Below, piece after piece: positions 35,442 through 42,930 of a DNA stretch of 64,000 nucleotides. The notes beneath the pieces are model-generated. The model was not told the DNA's origin and did not search any database. It saw only the letters and a program-made list of their open reading frames with translations. Position 1 is the stretch's first letter. Each line of letters starts with the position of its first letter. The position numbers and the translations under genes were made by a program. This DNA comes from Bradyrhizobium sp. 164 (GTDB taxonomy: Bacteria > Pseudomonadota > Alphaproteobacteria > Rhizobiales > Xanthobacteraceae): assembly GCF_023073715.1 (NCBI RefSeq), contig NZ_JADPKA010000083.1, forward strand, positions 248,001 to 312,000, written 5' to 3'.

Positions 35442-36493
35442 CCTACATTGCTAAGCCGAAATTCCATCATCCCGGACTGAAGCAGAACGAGCTCGGCTAC
35501 ACCCGCCGCGATTACGAAGGCAAGATTTCGACACTGTGCGCCGGCTGCGGCCACGATTCGATCACCGCCTCGATCATCGAGGCCTGCTATGAGCTCTCGA
35601 TCGGGCCGCACCGGGTCGCAAAAATCTCCGGCATCGGCTGCTCATCGAAGACGCCGGACTATTTCCTCGGCAACTCACACGGCTTCAACTCCGTGCACGG
35701 CCGCATGCCCAGCGTGCTGACCGGCGCCAACCTCGCCAACCGCGATTTGATCTATCTCGGCGTCTCCGGCGACGGCGATTCCGCCTCGATCGGCTTCGGC
35801 CAGTTCGCGCATTCGATCCGGCGCGGCGTCAACATGACCTATATCGTCGAGAACAACGGCGTCTATGGCCTGACCAAGGGCCAGTTCTCGGCGACGGCAG
35901 ACCGTGGCTCGAAATCCAAGAAGGGCGTCACCAACACCGACAACGCCATCGACCTCGTCGCGATCGCGCTGCAACTCGGAGCCACCTTCGTCGCGCGCTC
36001 GTTCTCCGGCGACAAGAGCCAGCTCGTGCCGCTGATCGCGGCCGCAATCCGGCACAAGGGCGCGTCCTTCATCGACGTCATCAGCCCCTGCATCGCCTTC
36101 AACAATCACGCCGGCTCGACCAAGAGCTTCGACTATGTCCGGGAGCACAACGACGCGGTGAACCGGCTCGACGTGCTGGTCGGCCGCGATCCGATCGCGG
36201 TGGACTATGCGCCGGGCACGGTGCAGCTGGTCGAGCAGCATGACGGCAACAAGATCGCCCTGCGCAAGATCGATGCCGATTACGACCCGCACGACCGTCT
36301 CGGCGCGATGACATTCCTGCAGAAGCACGCCGCCAAGGGCCAGATCGTCACCGGCCTGCTCTATGTCGACCCCGACGCGGACGATCTGCACGAGCACCTC
36401 AACACCGTCGAGACGCCGCTCAACTCGCTGGAGGCGGATACGCTCTGCCCAGGCTCGGCAGTGCTGGACAAGATCAATGCCAGCCTGCGGTGA
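35438..36493 (+). CDS. korB: 2-oxoacid:ferredoxin oxidoreductase beta subunit (KorB type)
   Basis: A 351-residue thiamine-diphosphate subunit. Cluster-binding cysteines appear in TLCAGCGHDS and a later GIGCSSKTPDYF. The ThDP motif is GDGDSASIGFGQFAHSIRRG ending in VENNGVYGLTKGQ (GDG...NN). These match KorB/PorB. It is the last gene of the three-gene operon, overlapping korA by 4 nt. Its stop codon directly abuts the stop codon of the convergent DUF4399 gene with no base between. Confidence 0.9.
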   Translation: MTYIAKPKFHHPGLKQNELGYTRRDYEGKISTLCAGCGHDSITASIIEACYELSIGPHRVAKISGIGCSSKTPDYFLGNSHGFNSVHGRMPSVLTGANLANRDLIYLGVSGDGDSASIGFGQFAHSIRRGVNMTYIVENNGVYGLTKGQFSATADRGSKSKKGVTNTDNAIDLVAIALQLGATFVARSFSGDKSQLVPLIAAAIRHKGASFIDVISPCIAFNNHAGSTKSFDYVREHNDAVNRLDVLVGRDPIAVDYAPGTVQLVEQHDGNKIALRKIDADYDPHDRLGAMTFLQKHAAKGQIVTGLLYVDPDADDLHEHLNTVETPLNSLEADTLCPGSAVLDKINASLR

Positions 36494-36943
36494 TCATTTG
36501 CTCCGCGCCGAGACCGTCGGCCGGATGCGTATCGTGATCTTCTCCGACGCGACGGGGGGCTCGAACGGATAGTGCTTGGCGTCGCCGAGCACCAATTGGA
36601 GCGTGTGAGTCCCCGGTGGAAGGTCGAGCATGGTTTCGGTCTGCCCTGCACCGAAATGCAAGTGCGACTTATCCTGCGGGATCGGCTCCTTGGGATCGAT
36701 GGGATCGTTGACGTCGACCAGCAGATGGTGATGACCGGCGTTCTGGTAGTCGTCGCCGGCATGCGTCACGCCCATGTTGCGCAAGCCGAACCGGACCCAG
36801 AATGCACCGCGAATCTTTTGTCCGTCGCGCGGCGTGATGAAGTACAGCTTTGCATCCTTCGGCGCGGTCTTGCCCTGCGCACAGGCTGCGCCCGGGAGCA
36901 ATGCGATGGCCGCCGCCAGTGCGACACAAGAAATGATCTTCAT
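36494..36943 (-). CDS. DUF4399 exported protein
   Basis: A 149-residue periplasmic protein with a Sec signal peptide (MKIISCVALAAAIALLPGAA, cleavage near ACAQ). The mature part carries the DUF4399 pattern: YFITPRDGQKIRGAFWVRFG, GVTHAGDDYQNAGHHHLLVD, and PGTHTLQLVLGD. The clustered histidines suggest metal binding, and the fold is probably immunoglobulin-like. ATG at 36943 has AGGAG 9 nt upstream. It follows the cyclase-FGE gene by 17 bp on the same strand and may be co-transcribed with it. Function unknown. Confidence 0.85.
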   Translation of the reverse strand: MKIISCVALAAAIALLPGAACAQGKTAPKDAKLYFITPRDGQKIRGAFWVRFGLRNMGVTHAGDDYQNAGHHHLLVDVNDPIDPKEPIPQDKSHLHFGAGQTETMLDLPPGTHTLQLVLGDAKHYPFEPPVASEKITIRIRPTVSARSK

Positions 36944-36960
36944 CAAATTGACTCCTGCAC

Positions 36961-38478
36961 TTACGGACTGAGTGCGACACGGAATCCATGCGTGGGGTAA
37001 CGGACATTGGTGTCGTAACCATCGCGGTTTGACGGCCGCACATATCTTGAGTCGTTCTTCCAAGAGCCCGACCTCAGGACATGAGAGCTGCAATCTCCGC
37101 TGCTCCACGCCGAGCCGTCGCTCGGCGCGCCCTGATAGGTCCTGTGCCAGCAGTCCTCGACCCACTGATCGATGCCGCCGCCCATGTCATAGAGCCCGAA
37201 TGGATTCGGCTTGAAGCTGCCGACCTTGGCCGGCTGCTCGGTCGCAAGATCACCGCAATCCTTGCACCCGGCCATGCCCGGCTGAAGCTTGTCGCCCCAC
37301 CAATATTTCGTCTGCGTTCCGCCGCGCGCCGCATATTCCCATTCGGCTTCGCTCGGAAGCCGGTAGGGCTTCTTCGTCGCCTGCGCAAGCCACGTGACAT
37401 ATTGCTGCGCATCGGTCCAGCTCACATTGCTGACCGGGGCATCGTCCTTGCCGGTGGCCGTGAATCCGCACGCCTTGGCGGCGGCGCATTCGTTCCACTC
37501 CTGCACCGTCACCGGATATTTGCCGATCGAGAACGGCTTGACCGTGACCTGGTGGACAGGCCGTTCGGTCGGATCGTCATTGCTTCCCATCGCGAAGCTG
37601 CCGCCGCGAATGGCGATCATCCCGGGTTCGCGGGGCGGCGCCGCCGATGGGCTGGGTGCCGGTGACGGCGACGCAGCCAATGACGGAGATGGTTGCGGCG
37701 TCTGGGTCGCCGCCTCGCGCGGCAGCGGCTGGGGGATCGGTGATGCGGCCGGAGAAGCGGTTGGCGTGGCGGCGTGCTCGTCGATCCTGCCGGGCTGCGC
37801 CAAGAAATACCAGAGCACGCCTGTGGCGATCACCATGACGGTAATGCTCAGGAGGAAGATCAGGACATTCTCGCGCCGGCCTCGCGTCCTGCCGACAGCA
37901 TCTGCGTCCGGCAGCACGCGATAGACGCGCACCGGATCGGTGATGTTCTTGACCTTGCGGTCCCCAAGCGACTCATAGCCGCACACCACCTTGTGCTTGA
38001 TCTGCTCGTAGATCGCGCCCGAAATATAGACCTGACCGGGCTCGGCAATGCCCTCAATGCGTGTGGCAATGTTGACGCCATCGCCGTAGACATCGTCCGG
38101 CTCTACGATCACGTCGCCGAGATTGACGCCAATTCGGTATTCGAGCCGCGAATGCTTCGGAAGCGAGGCGTTGCGGCCGAGGAGATTTTGTTGAATGACA
38201 ATGCTGCATCGAACGGCCTCAACAGGACTGTCGAAAATGGCGATGAAACCATCGCCCGTCGTCTTCACCAGACTTCCGTGGTGCTCGACGATGCTGGGCT
38301 GGATGATATCCCGCTCGATCCGCTTGACCCGGGCATGCGTTCCCTCCTCGTCAGCCTGCATCATGCGGCTGTAGGAGGCGATGTCGCCGACGATGATCGC
38401 CGCGAGACGACGAGGCATGGGGCCGTGCGGGGGCGGCCCATCCTGATTTCCGGATCTGAAGTTGCGAATTTCGCCCAT
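36961..38478 (-). CDS. Class III adenylate cyclase with transmembrane segment and FGE-sulfatase-like C-terminal domain
   Basis: A 505-residue fusion. Residues 23-190 form a class III cyclase domain with both metal aspartates (D32 in VGDIASYSRMM, D76 in KTTGDGF), adenine-specifying K72 and D129 (DDVYG), and transition-state N136 and R140. It should be an active adenylate cyclase. A single membrane span (204-226) and a Pro/Ser/Ala-rich linker (about 235-284) lead to an FGE-sulfatase fold (287-505: MIAIRGGSFAMGS, RLPSEAEWEYAARGG, HGFRVALS), presumably periplasmic. The FGE catalytic cysteine pair is absent in SWKNDSRYVRPSNRDG. So this domain is more likely a sensor or lectin-like module than a formylglycine generator. 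ATG 38478 chosen by GGAG upstream; longer starts are possible. Confidence 0.85.
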   Translation of the reverse strand: MGEIRNFRSGNQDGPPPHGPMPRRLAAIIVGDIASYSRMMQADEEGTHARVKRIERDIIQPSIVEHHGSLVKTTGDGFIAIFDSPVEAVRCSIVIQQNLLGRNASLPKHSRLEYRIGVNLGDVIVEPDDVYGDGVNIATRIEGIAEPGQVYISGAIYEQIKHKVVCGYESLGDRKVKNITDPVRVYRVLPDADAVGRTRGRRENVLIFLLSITVMVIATGVLWYFLAQPGRIDEHAATPTASPAASPIPQPLPREAATQTPQPSPSLAASPSPAPSPSAAPPREPGMIAIRGGSFAMGSNDDPTERPVHQVTVKPFSIGKYPVTVQEWNECAAAKACGFTATGKDDAPVSNVSWTDAQQYVTWLAQATKKPYRLPSEAEWEYAARGGTQTKYWWGDKLQPGMAGCKDCGDLATEQPAKVGSFKPNPFGLYDMGGGIDQWVEDCWHRTYQGAPSDGSAWSSGDCSSHVLRSGSWKNDSRYVRPSNRDGYDTNVRYPTHGFRVALSP

Positions 38479-38803
38479 TGCGGGGGGACTCCACAAACTT
38501 ACAAGGCAGCCCCAGCTTACGACAGCCAAGGCCGTCGTTCTGTGAAGGCTACCACATTGACGAACCGAGACAATGTCGCAGCAATCGCCAGCATCGAGTT
38601 CCGAAGGATCGAAGCGCAACACCGCTTGAACCTTCTTGATCCCGCCGATGACTAAGGCCCGGCGCGAAAGCACAGGGCCGAGGCCGCGCCGCCGATGGTC
38701 GCACGAGCGACTTGCTCAGCTTGAACGCGGTGCGCCTCGCCTGCGTCTAACAGACAGCAGTTCTGTCCGGGTGCGGTCGAGTTGTCACGCGCTCGAGGGC
38801 ATC
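38479..38803. other. Intergenic region, no gene seen
   Basis: 325 bp between the cyclase start and a decayed exported-protein gene. I see no convincing gene, repeat or RNA; it presumably holds the cyclase promoter. Confidence 0.5.
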
Positions 38804-39408
38804 ATGAAGCTCTCGATCGTTGCTGCCCTGACTTTGGCTGCGCTGAGCAGCGTCGCCCGTGCCGACAAGGCCGACGAATATCCGTGAGGCCAGCAAGGCC
38901 GAAGCCGAAACCTTCAATGCGCGCATGTATGCCGGCGCGCCCGGCAACAAGGCCTATGCCTGCTTCGTGCGGCGCTACGATACCGAGCACCTGGCGCGGC
39001 ACCCGAAGCAGAAGGTCGCCGCGATGAAGCTGCTGATCTCCGCAGAGATCGAGGAGGACCAGGAGCTCCACAACTCCTTCCGCCTCGGCTTCAGGTACCG
39101 TCACCGCCCCGGCGATTTCGATTCCAGCGGTTCGTGTAGCCACGCCGTGTTCACCAAGAGCGGCAACGAGGTGCGTCGACTGCGAGGGCGGCGGCATCGG
39201 TGTTGCGCTATCGAAGGACGACAAGTCGGCAATCGTGCGGCTCGAACGGGTGCGGGTCTAGCAGAACAACAAGCCGGACCACGAGGCCGAACAATCGCTG
39301 GTGGCCGGCGCGGACGACAGGATTTTCCGCCTCGACCGTACCGACACGAGCGAGTGCGCCTCTCTCGTGACCGACCGCAAGGAACTCGCCGCATTGCGTC
39401 ACGACTGA
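38804..39408 (+). pseudogene. Decayed gene for a small exported protein
   Basis: A good signal peptide starts at ATG 38804 (MKLSIVAALTLAALSSVARA). After DKADEYP the frame hits a stop, while the next frame continues with IREASKAEAETFNARMYAGA and an ordered coding sequence to about 39165. A second shift leads into VDCEGGGIGVALSKDDKSAI, which runs through a TAG at 39259-39261 and ends at TGA 39406-39408 (ELAALRHD). Two frameshifts and one in-frame stop in an otherwise continuous protein indicate a pseudogene. The reconstructed product would be about 200 residues and exported; I do not recognise its family. Sequencing error could explain one lesion but hardly all three. Confidence 0.75.
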
Positions 39409-39447
39409 TATGTCTCCGGCGAATTCGGTCAGTCGAGCGAGATCGCC

Positions 39448-39609
39448 GTGAACCGCCGCAACCTCTTGTGGAGCGCCGTCTCGGCGCTGGGCGCGGCGCT
39501 TGAGCCCTCGCCTGCACAAGCCGCCACCGAAGCCAGCGCGGGCAGCAGGTTGAGGACCTCACCCGACGCTTCGCGTCGACCTCTCCTGCAAGCAAGCGGG
39601 AGAGGTTAG
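39448..39609 (+). pseudogene. Possible truncated remnant of a Tat-exported protein
   Basis: A GTG-initiated frame of 53 codons begins MNRRNLLWSAVSALGAALEP and continues SPAQAA, which is a plausible Tat-like signal with a cleavage site. It then runs straight into a partial family B palindrome at about 39555 and ends. This looks like the 5' end of a gene cut off by the repeat. Short and unsupported by other evidence. Confidence 0.35.
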
Positions 39610-39615
39610 AGGGAG
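39555..39615 (-). repeat. Partial, degenerate family B palindrome
   Basis: Read on the minus strand it gives CCTCTCCCGCTTG...GGAGAGGTCGACGCG followed by GGTGAG, the opening half of the family B element at 14811, in reverse orientation and with an insertion in the loop. The second half is missing. Confidence 0.6.
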
Positions 39616-39660
39616 CCCCCGGTGCCGACTTCTCACTCATTCGCATCGCACTTGACGCAT

Positions 39661-39705
39661 CCATAACTCTATGGTTATGAGTTCATCATAACTTATGAGT
39701 TATGG
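39661..39705. promoter_or_regulatory. 45-bp nested dyad, candidate ArsR-family operator
   Basis: Outer arms CCATAACTC (39661-39669) / GAGTTATGG (39697-39705) and inner arms GTTATGA (39674-39680) / TCATAAC (39686-39692) are exact and share the same centre at 39683. The dyad ends 8 bp before the preferred start of the ArsR-type gene. Binding there would block its own promoter, typical autoregulation for this family. Confidence 0.7.
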
Positions 39706-39712
39706 ATCCTCC

Positions 39713-40036
39713 ATGTCCGCCGCTCACGACCTCCTATTCAGGACGCTCGCCGATCCGACGCGGCGGGCGATCTTCGAGCGGCTGTGCCGCGAGGGCGAGC
39801 AGACGGTCGGAGCACTGACCGCGCGATCCGGCGTGTCACAGCCGGCGGTCTCGAAACATCTCGGCGTCTTGAAACAGGCCGGGCTGGTGCGCGACCGCCA
39901 CGAGGGACGCCAGACCCATTACAGCGCGCAGCCCGGCGCGCTCAATCCGCTGATCGACTGGACCAGCCAGATGGCCGGCTTCTGGCAGAGGCGGCTCGAC
40001 GCCCTCGACGATCTCCTGAAGAGGATGGACCAATGA
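39713..40036 (+). CDS. ArsR-family transcriptional regulator
   Basis: A 107-residue winged-helix repressor: FRTLADPTRRAIFERLC, then TVGALTARSGVSQPAVSKHL as the recognition helix-turn-helix, and GLVRDRHEGRQTHYS as the wing. No metal-binding cysteine motif is present, so it belongs to the metal-independent branch commonly paired with SRPBCC genes. I prefer the ATG at 39713, because an in-frame ATG at 39695 lies inside the operator dyad. The stop overlaps the SRPBCC start by 4 nt. Confidence 0.88.
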   Translation: MSAAHDLLFRTLADPTRRAIFERLCREGEQTVGALTARSGVSQPAVSKHLGVLKQAGLVRDRHEGRQTHYSAQPGALNPLIDWTSQMAGFWQRRLDALDDLLKRMDQ

Positions 40037-40464
40037 ACGAAGCCTCAAGCGAAACGCGCTCCGTGGTGATCGAGCGCGAATTTGCCGCCCCGGCGGAGCG
40101 AATCTGGCGCGCGCTGACGCAGCCGCATCTGATCGAGGAATGGCTGATGAAGAACGACTTCAAGCCCGTCGTCGGCCACCGCTTCAATCTTCGCGGCGAA
40201 TGGGGCGGCGTGCTGGATTGCGAGGTGCTCACTATCGAGCCGGAAAAGACGCTCGCCTATACCTGGAATTTCTCGCATCAGGATGCGGCGTTCGACCTGA
40301 AAAGCGTCGTGACCTTCACGCTGACACCGACGGGCGCAGGCACTCATTTGCGTGTCGAGCAGGCGGGCTTCAGCCCGACGCAGAAGCAGGCTTATGGCGG
40401 CGCGCATGCCGGCTGGAAGCAGTTCTTTGCCAAGCTGGACGAGCTGCTGGCGCGGGCAGGCTAG
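40033..40464 (+). CDS. SRPBCC/AHSA1-domain protein
   Basis: A 143-residue START/Bet v1-like protein of the AHSA1 family. Conserved blocks are VIEREFAAPAERIWRALTQP, IEEWLMKNDFKPVVGHRF, GVLDCEVLTIEPEKTLAYTW and a C-terminal helix AHAGWKQFFAKLDELL. The fold makes a hydrophobic pocket for lipids or other small ligands. It is translationally coupled to the ArsR gene by a 4-nt overlap; this pairing is common, with the two often acting on one ligand response. Ligand unknown. Confidence 0.88.
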   Translation: MNEASSETRSVVIEREFAAPAERIWRALTQPHLIEEWLMKNDFKPVVGHRFNLRGEWGGVLDCEVLTIEPEKTLAYTWNFSHQDAAFDLKSVVTFTLTPTGAGTHLRVEQAGFSPTQKQAYGGAHAGWKQFFAKLDELLARAG

Positions 40465-40506
40465 CTCCGTCGGCGTCCATCCGATCCATTTCAAAAGGAG
40501 GTCCCA

Positions 40507-40710
40507 ATGAGCACGCATATCTGGATTCGACAGATTCATCGCTGGCTGTCGATGGCTTTCACGCTCGCCGTCATCGCGAACATCGTCGCCATGGCCATGC
40601 AGGTCCAGGCGCTCTGGATCGGCTTCCTGGCGCTCGTCCCGCTCATTCCGTTGCTTGCGACCGGGCTATATTTGTTCGCGCTGCCCTATGTCAGCCGCAG
40701 CAACGCGTGA
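40507..40710 (+). CDS. Small two-span membrane protein
   Basis: A 67-residue protein with two hydrophobic segments (about 13-35 and 38-60) separated by a very short turn and ending in a small basic tail (SRSNA). AAAGGAGG just upstream of the ATG is a strong ribosome site. It lies 42 nt after the SRPBCC gene in the same direction, so is probably part of the ArsR operon. Family not recognised. Confidence 0.72.
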   Translation: MSTHIWIRQIHRWLSMAFTLAVIANIVAMAMQVQALWIGFLALVPLIPLLATGLYLFALPYVSRSNA

Positions 40711-40720
40711 ACGAGGCGAG

Positions 40721-41167
40721 ATGATGAAAAACGTTGGCAGCGCGAAGAAGCACAGCACGACAGACTCGACTGAAGCTTCACCCTCCAAGCTGATCGATGG
40801 CAGGATCAAGGAGCTTGGCGACTGGCGCGGCGAGATGCTGGGGCGAATTCGCGAGCTGATCAAGGAGGCCGATCCTGATGTCGTCGAGGAGTGGAAGTGG
40901 CGCGGCGTTCCCGTGTGGGAGCACGACGGCATCATCTGCACCGGCGAGACCTACAAGGCTGTGGTCAAGATGACGTTCGCCAGGGGCGCGGCGCTGGAGG
41001 ATCCGGCGGGCCTGTTCAATTCCAGCCTCGACGGAAACGTGCGGCGCGCGATCGATATTCGCGAGGGCGAGAAGCTCAACGAGAAAGCGTTGAAGGCACT
41101 GATCCGCGCGGCGGTAGAGCTGAATGCGAGCAAGGTGAAGAAGAGACCGGTGAAGCGGCCGGCTTAG
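40721..41167 (+). CDS. DUF1801 family protein
   Basis: A 148-residue cytosolic protein with the DUF1801 core: LGRIRELIKEADPDVVEEWK, WRGVPVWEHDGIICTGETYK, and VKMTFARGAALEDPAGLFN. The Lys-rich C-terminus (SKVKKRPVKRP) and N-terminus may bind nucleic acid. Two ATGs in a row start the gene, with GAGGCGAG upstream. It is last in the ArsR-SRPBCC-membrane protein run, 10 nt after the small membrane gene. DUF1801 function is not established. Confidence 0.83.
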   Translation: MMKNVGSAKKHSTTDSTEASPSKLIDGRIKELGDWRGEMLGRIRELIKEADPDVVEEWKWRGVPVWEHDGIICTGETYKAVVKMTFARGAALEDPAGLFNSSLDGNVRRAIDIREGEKLNEKALKALIRAAVELNASKVKKRPVKRPA

Positions 41168-41210
41168 AATACAACGGCCATGTTGGTCACTTGAGCAGCC
41201 GCGGGCTCGC

Positions 41211-41338
41211 TTCAACCTCTTCCGCTTGCGGGAGAGGTTGGCGCGTAGCGCCGGGTGAGGGCTCTCTCGTCTGGGGGAGTCCCACTGCGGAGACACCCTC
41301 TCCCCAATCCTCCCCCGCAAGCGGGGAGCAAGCGCACC
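41211..41338. repeat. Intergenic palindromic repeat, family B copy 3
   Basis: AACCTCTTCCGCTTGCGGGA opens it and CCCCCGCAAGCGGGGAGC closes it, with GGTGAGGGCTCTCTC and GGAGACACCCTCTCCCC between. Lies between the convergent DUF1801 and SpoVR genes. Confidence 0.8.
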
Positions 41339-41394
41339 TTCGCCGGCGTCTAGCTGAGTCTCAGCCAATCAGGCGTCGCGCGTACCAAACCGCC

Positions 41395-42930
41395 TCAGGC
41401 CGCCGCGGTGATCGGGCGCGGGCTCACGACATATTCGCGCAGGACCTTGTCGTTCGCGTCGACCTCGATCAGTGCGACGTCATACGTCCAGAGATCGGCC
41501 AGGTGCTGGAGCACGCGCTTGGCGTCGGTCTCGTTGAGCTGCGAGCCTTTGATGACGTGGTGATGCAGGATCAGCCGGCGGTCGCCGGAGAGATCGACGT
41601 CGACGACCTCGATATTGGCGTCGATGTAGCCGACATCGTGCTGCCGTGCCAGCTCGCGGCGGACGCGGCGGAAGCCGCGCTCATCGTGGATGGCGTCGAC
41701 CCGGATCCCCGCGCGCTCCTCGGGATCGTCATGCAGGTGGAACATGCGGAAGTGCCGCATCAGCTTCGGGCTCAGGAACTGGCCGACGAAGCTCTCGTCG
41801 CGGTAATTGGCCCAGACGTCGCGCAGCACGCCCATCACGTCGTTCTTGCCGGCGATATCGGGGAACCATTCGCGGTCCTCATCTTCCGGCCTGGTGACGA
41901 TGCGCTCGATGTCCTGCATCATGGCGAAGCCGAGCGCATAGGGATTGAAGCCGGAGAAGCGCGGATCGTCGAATTCTGGCTGGAACACCACGTTGGTGTG
42001 CGACCCCAGGAACTCGAGGAAGTTGCCGTCGGTGATGCGGCCCTGCTCGTGCAGCTTGGTCATGATGCGGTAGTGGACGTAGGTCGCCGTCCCCTCGTTC
42101 ATGACCTTGGTCTGGCTCTGTGGATAGAAATACTGCGCGATGTGGCGGACGATGCGCAGCAATTCGCGCTGCCACGGGGCCAGCCGCGGTGCGCTCTTCT
42201 CCAGGAAGTACAGCAAATTCTCCTGCGGCAAGCCGAGCAGCTTGCGGCGGCGTTCGACGCTGAGTGCGGACCGGCTCTTGGCAACCCCCTTCGGGACCGT
42301 GCGCCAGAGATCGTTGAAGACCTCCTCCTCATGCTGACGGCGGCGCCCTGCCCGCTTCTCTTCAGCGCGCAAATCGAGCTTCTTCTTGCCGGGATAGCGG
42401 TCGATACCGTGCGACATCAGCGCGTGCGCAGCGTCGAGCGTGCGCTCGACCTCGATGCGGCCGTAGCGCTCCTCGCAGCTCGCGACATAATTCTTGGCGA
42501 AGTCGAGATAATCCAGGATGCCGTCGGCGTCGGTCCACTGCTTGAACAGATAATTGTTCTTGAAGAAGTGGTTGTGGCCGAAGGCCGCGTGCGCGATCAC
42601 CAGCGTCTGCATCGTCGCCGTGTTCTCCTCCATCAGGTAGGAGATGCAGGGCGAGGAGTTGATCACGATCTCGTAGGCGAGTCCCATCAGGCCCTTGCGA
42701 TAGGAGGCCTCATGGAACGCAAAATGCTTGCCGAACGACCAGTGCTTGTAGAACAGGGGCATGCCGACCGACGAGTACGCGTCCAGCATCTGCTCGGCGG
42801 TGATGACCTCGATCTGGTTCGGATAGACGTCGAGCCCGAGATCCTGCAACGCCACCTCCTCGCAGGCATCGGTGATACGCTGCAAGGTGTGGAAATCCCA
42901 ATCCGCGCCTTCGAACAAGCGTTCCGTCAT
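41395..42930 (-). CDS. SpoVR/YcgB family protein
   Basis: A 511-residue cytosolic protein of the SpoVR family. Characteristic blocks: YPNQIEVITAEQMLDAYSSV, FGKHFAFHEASYRKG, VINSSPCISYLMEENTATMQ, and AHAAFGHNHFFKNNYLF. The C-terminal part has LVLHHH-like RRLILHHHVIKGSQLNE. In E. coli the homologue YcgB is co-regulated with YeaG/YeaH in stationary phase, and in Bacillus SpoVR affects the spore cortex; biochemical activity is unknown. The ATG overlaps the yeaH stop by 4 nt, so it is the third gene of a prkA-yeaH-spoVR operon. Confidence 0.9.
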   Translation of the reverse strand: MTERLFEGADWDFHTLQRITDACEEVALQDLGLDVYPNQIEVITAEQMLDAYSSVGMPLFYKHWSFGKHFAFHEASYRKGLMGLAYEIVINSSPCISYLMEENTATMQTLVIAHAAFGHNHFFKNNYLFKQWTDADGILDYLDFAKNYVASCEERYGRIEVERTLDAAHALMSHGIDRYPGKKKLDLRAEEKRAGRRRQHEEEVFNDLWRTVPKGVAKSRSALSVERRRKLLGLPQENLLYFLEKSAPRLAPWQRELLRIVRHIAQYFYPQSQTKVMNEGTATYVHYRIMTKLHEQGRITDGNFLEFLGSHTNVVFQPEFDDPRFSGFNPYALGFAMMQDIERIVTRPEDEDREWFPDIAGKNDVMGVLRDVWANYRDESFVGQFLSPKLMRHFRMFHLHDDPEERAGIRVDAIHDERGFRRVRRELARQHDVGYIDANIEVVDVDLSGDRRLILHHHVIKGSQLNETDAKRVLQHLADLWTYDVALIEVDANDKVLREYVVSPRPITAAA

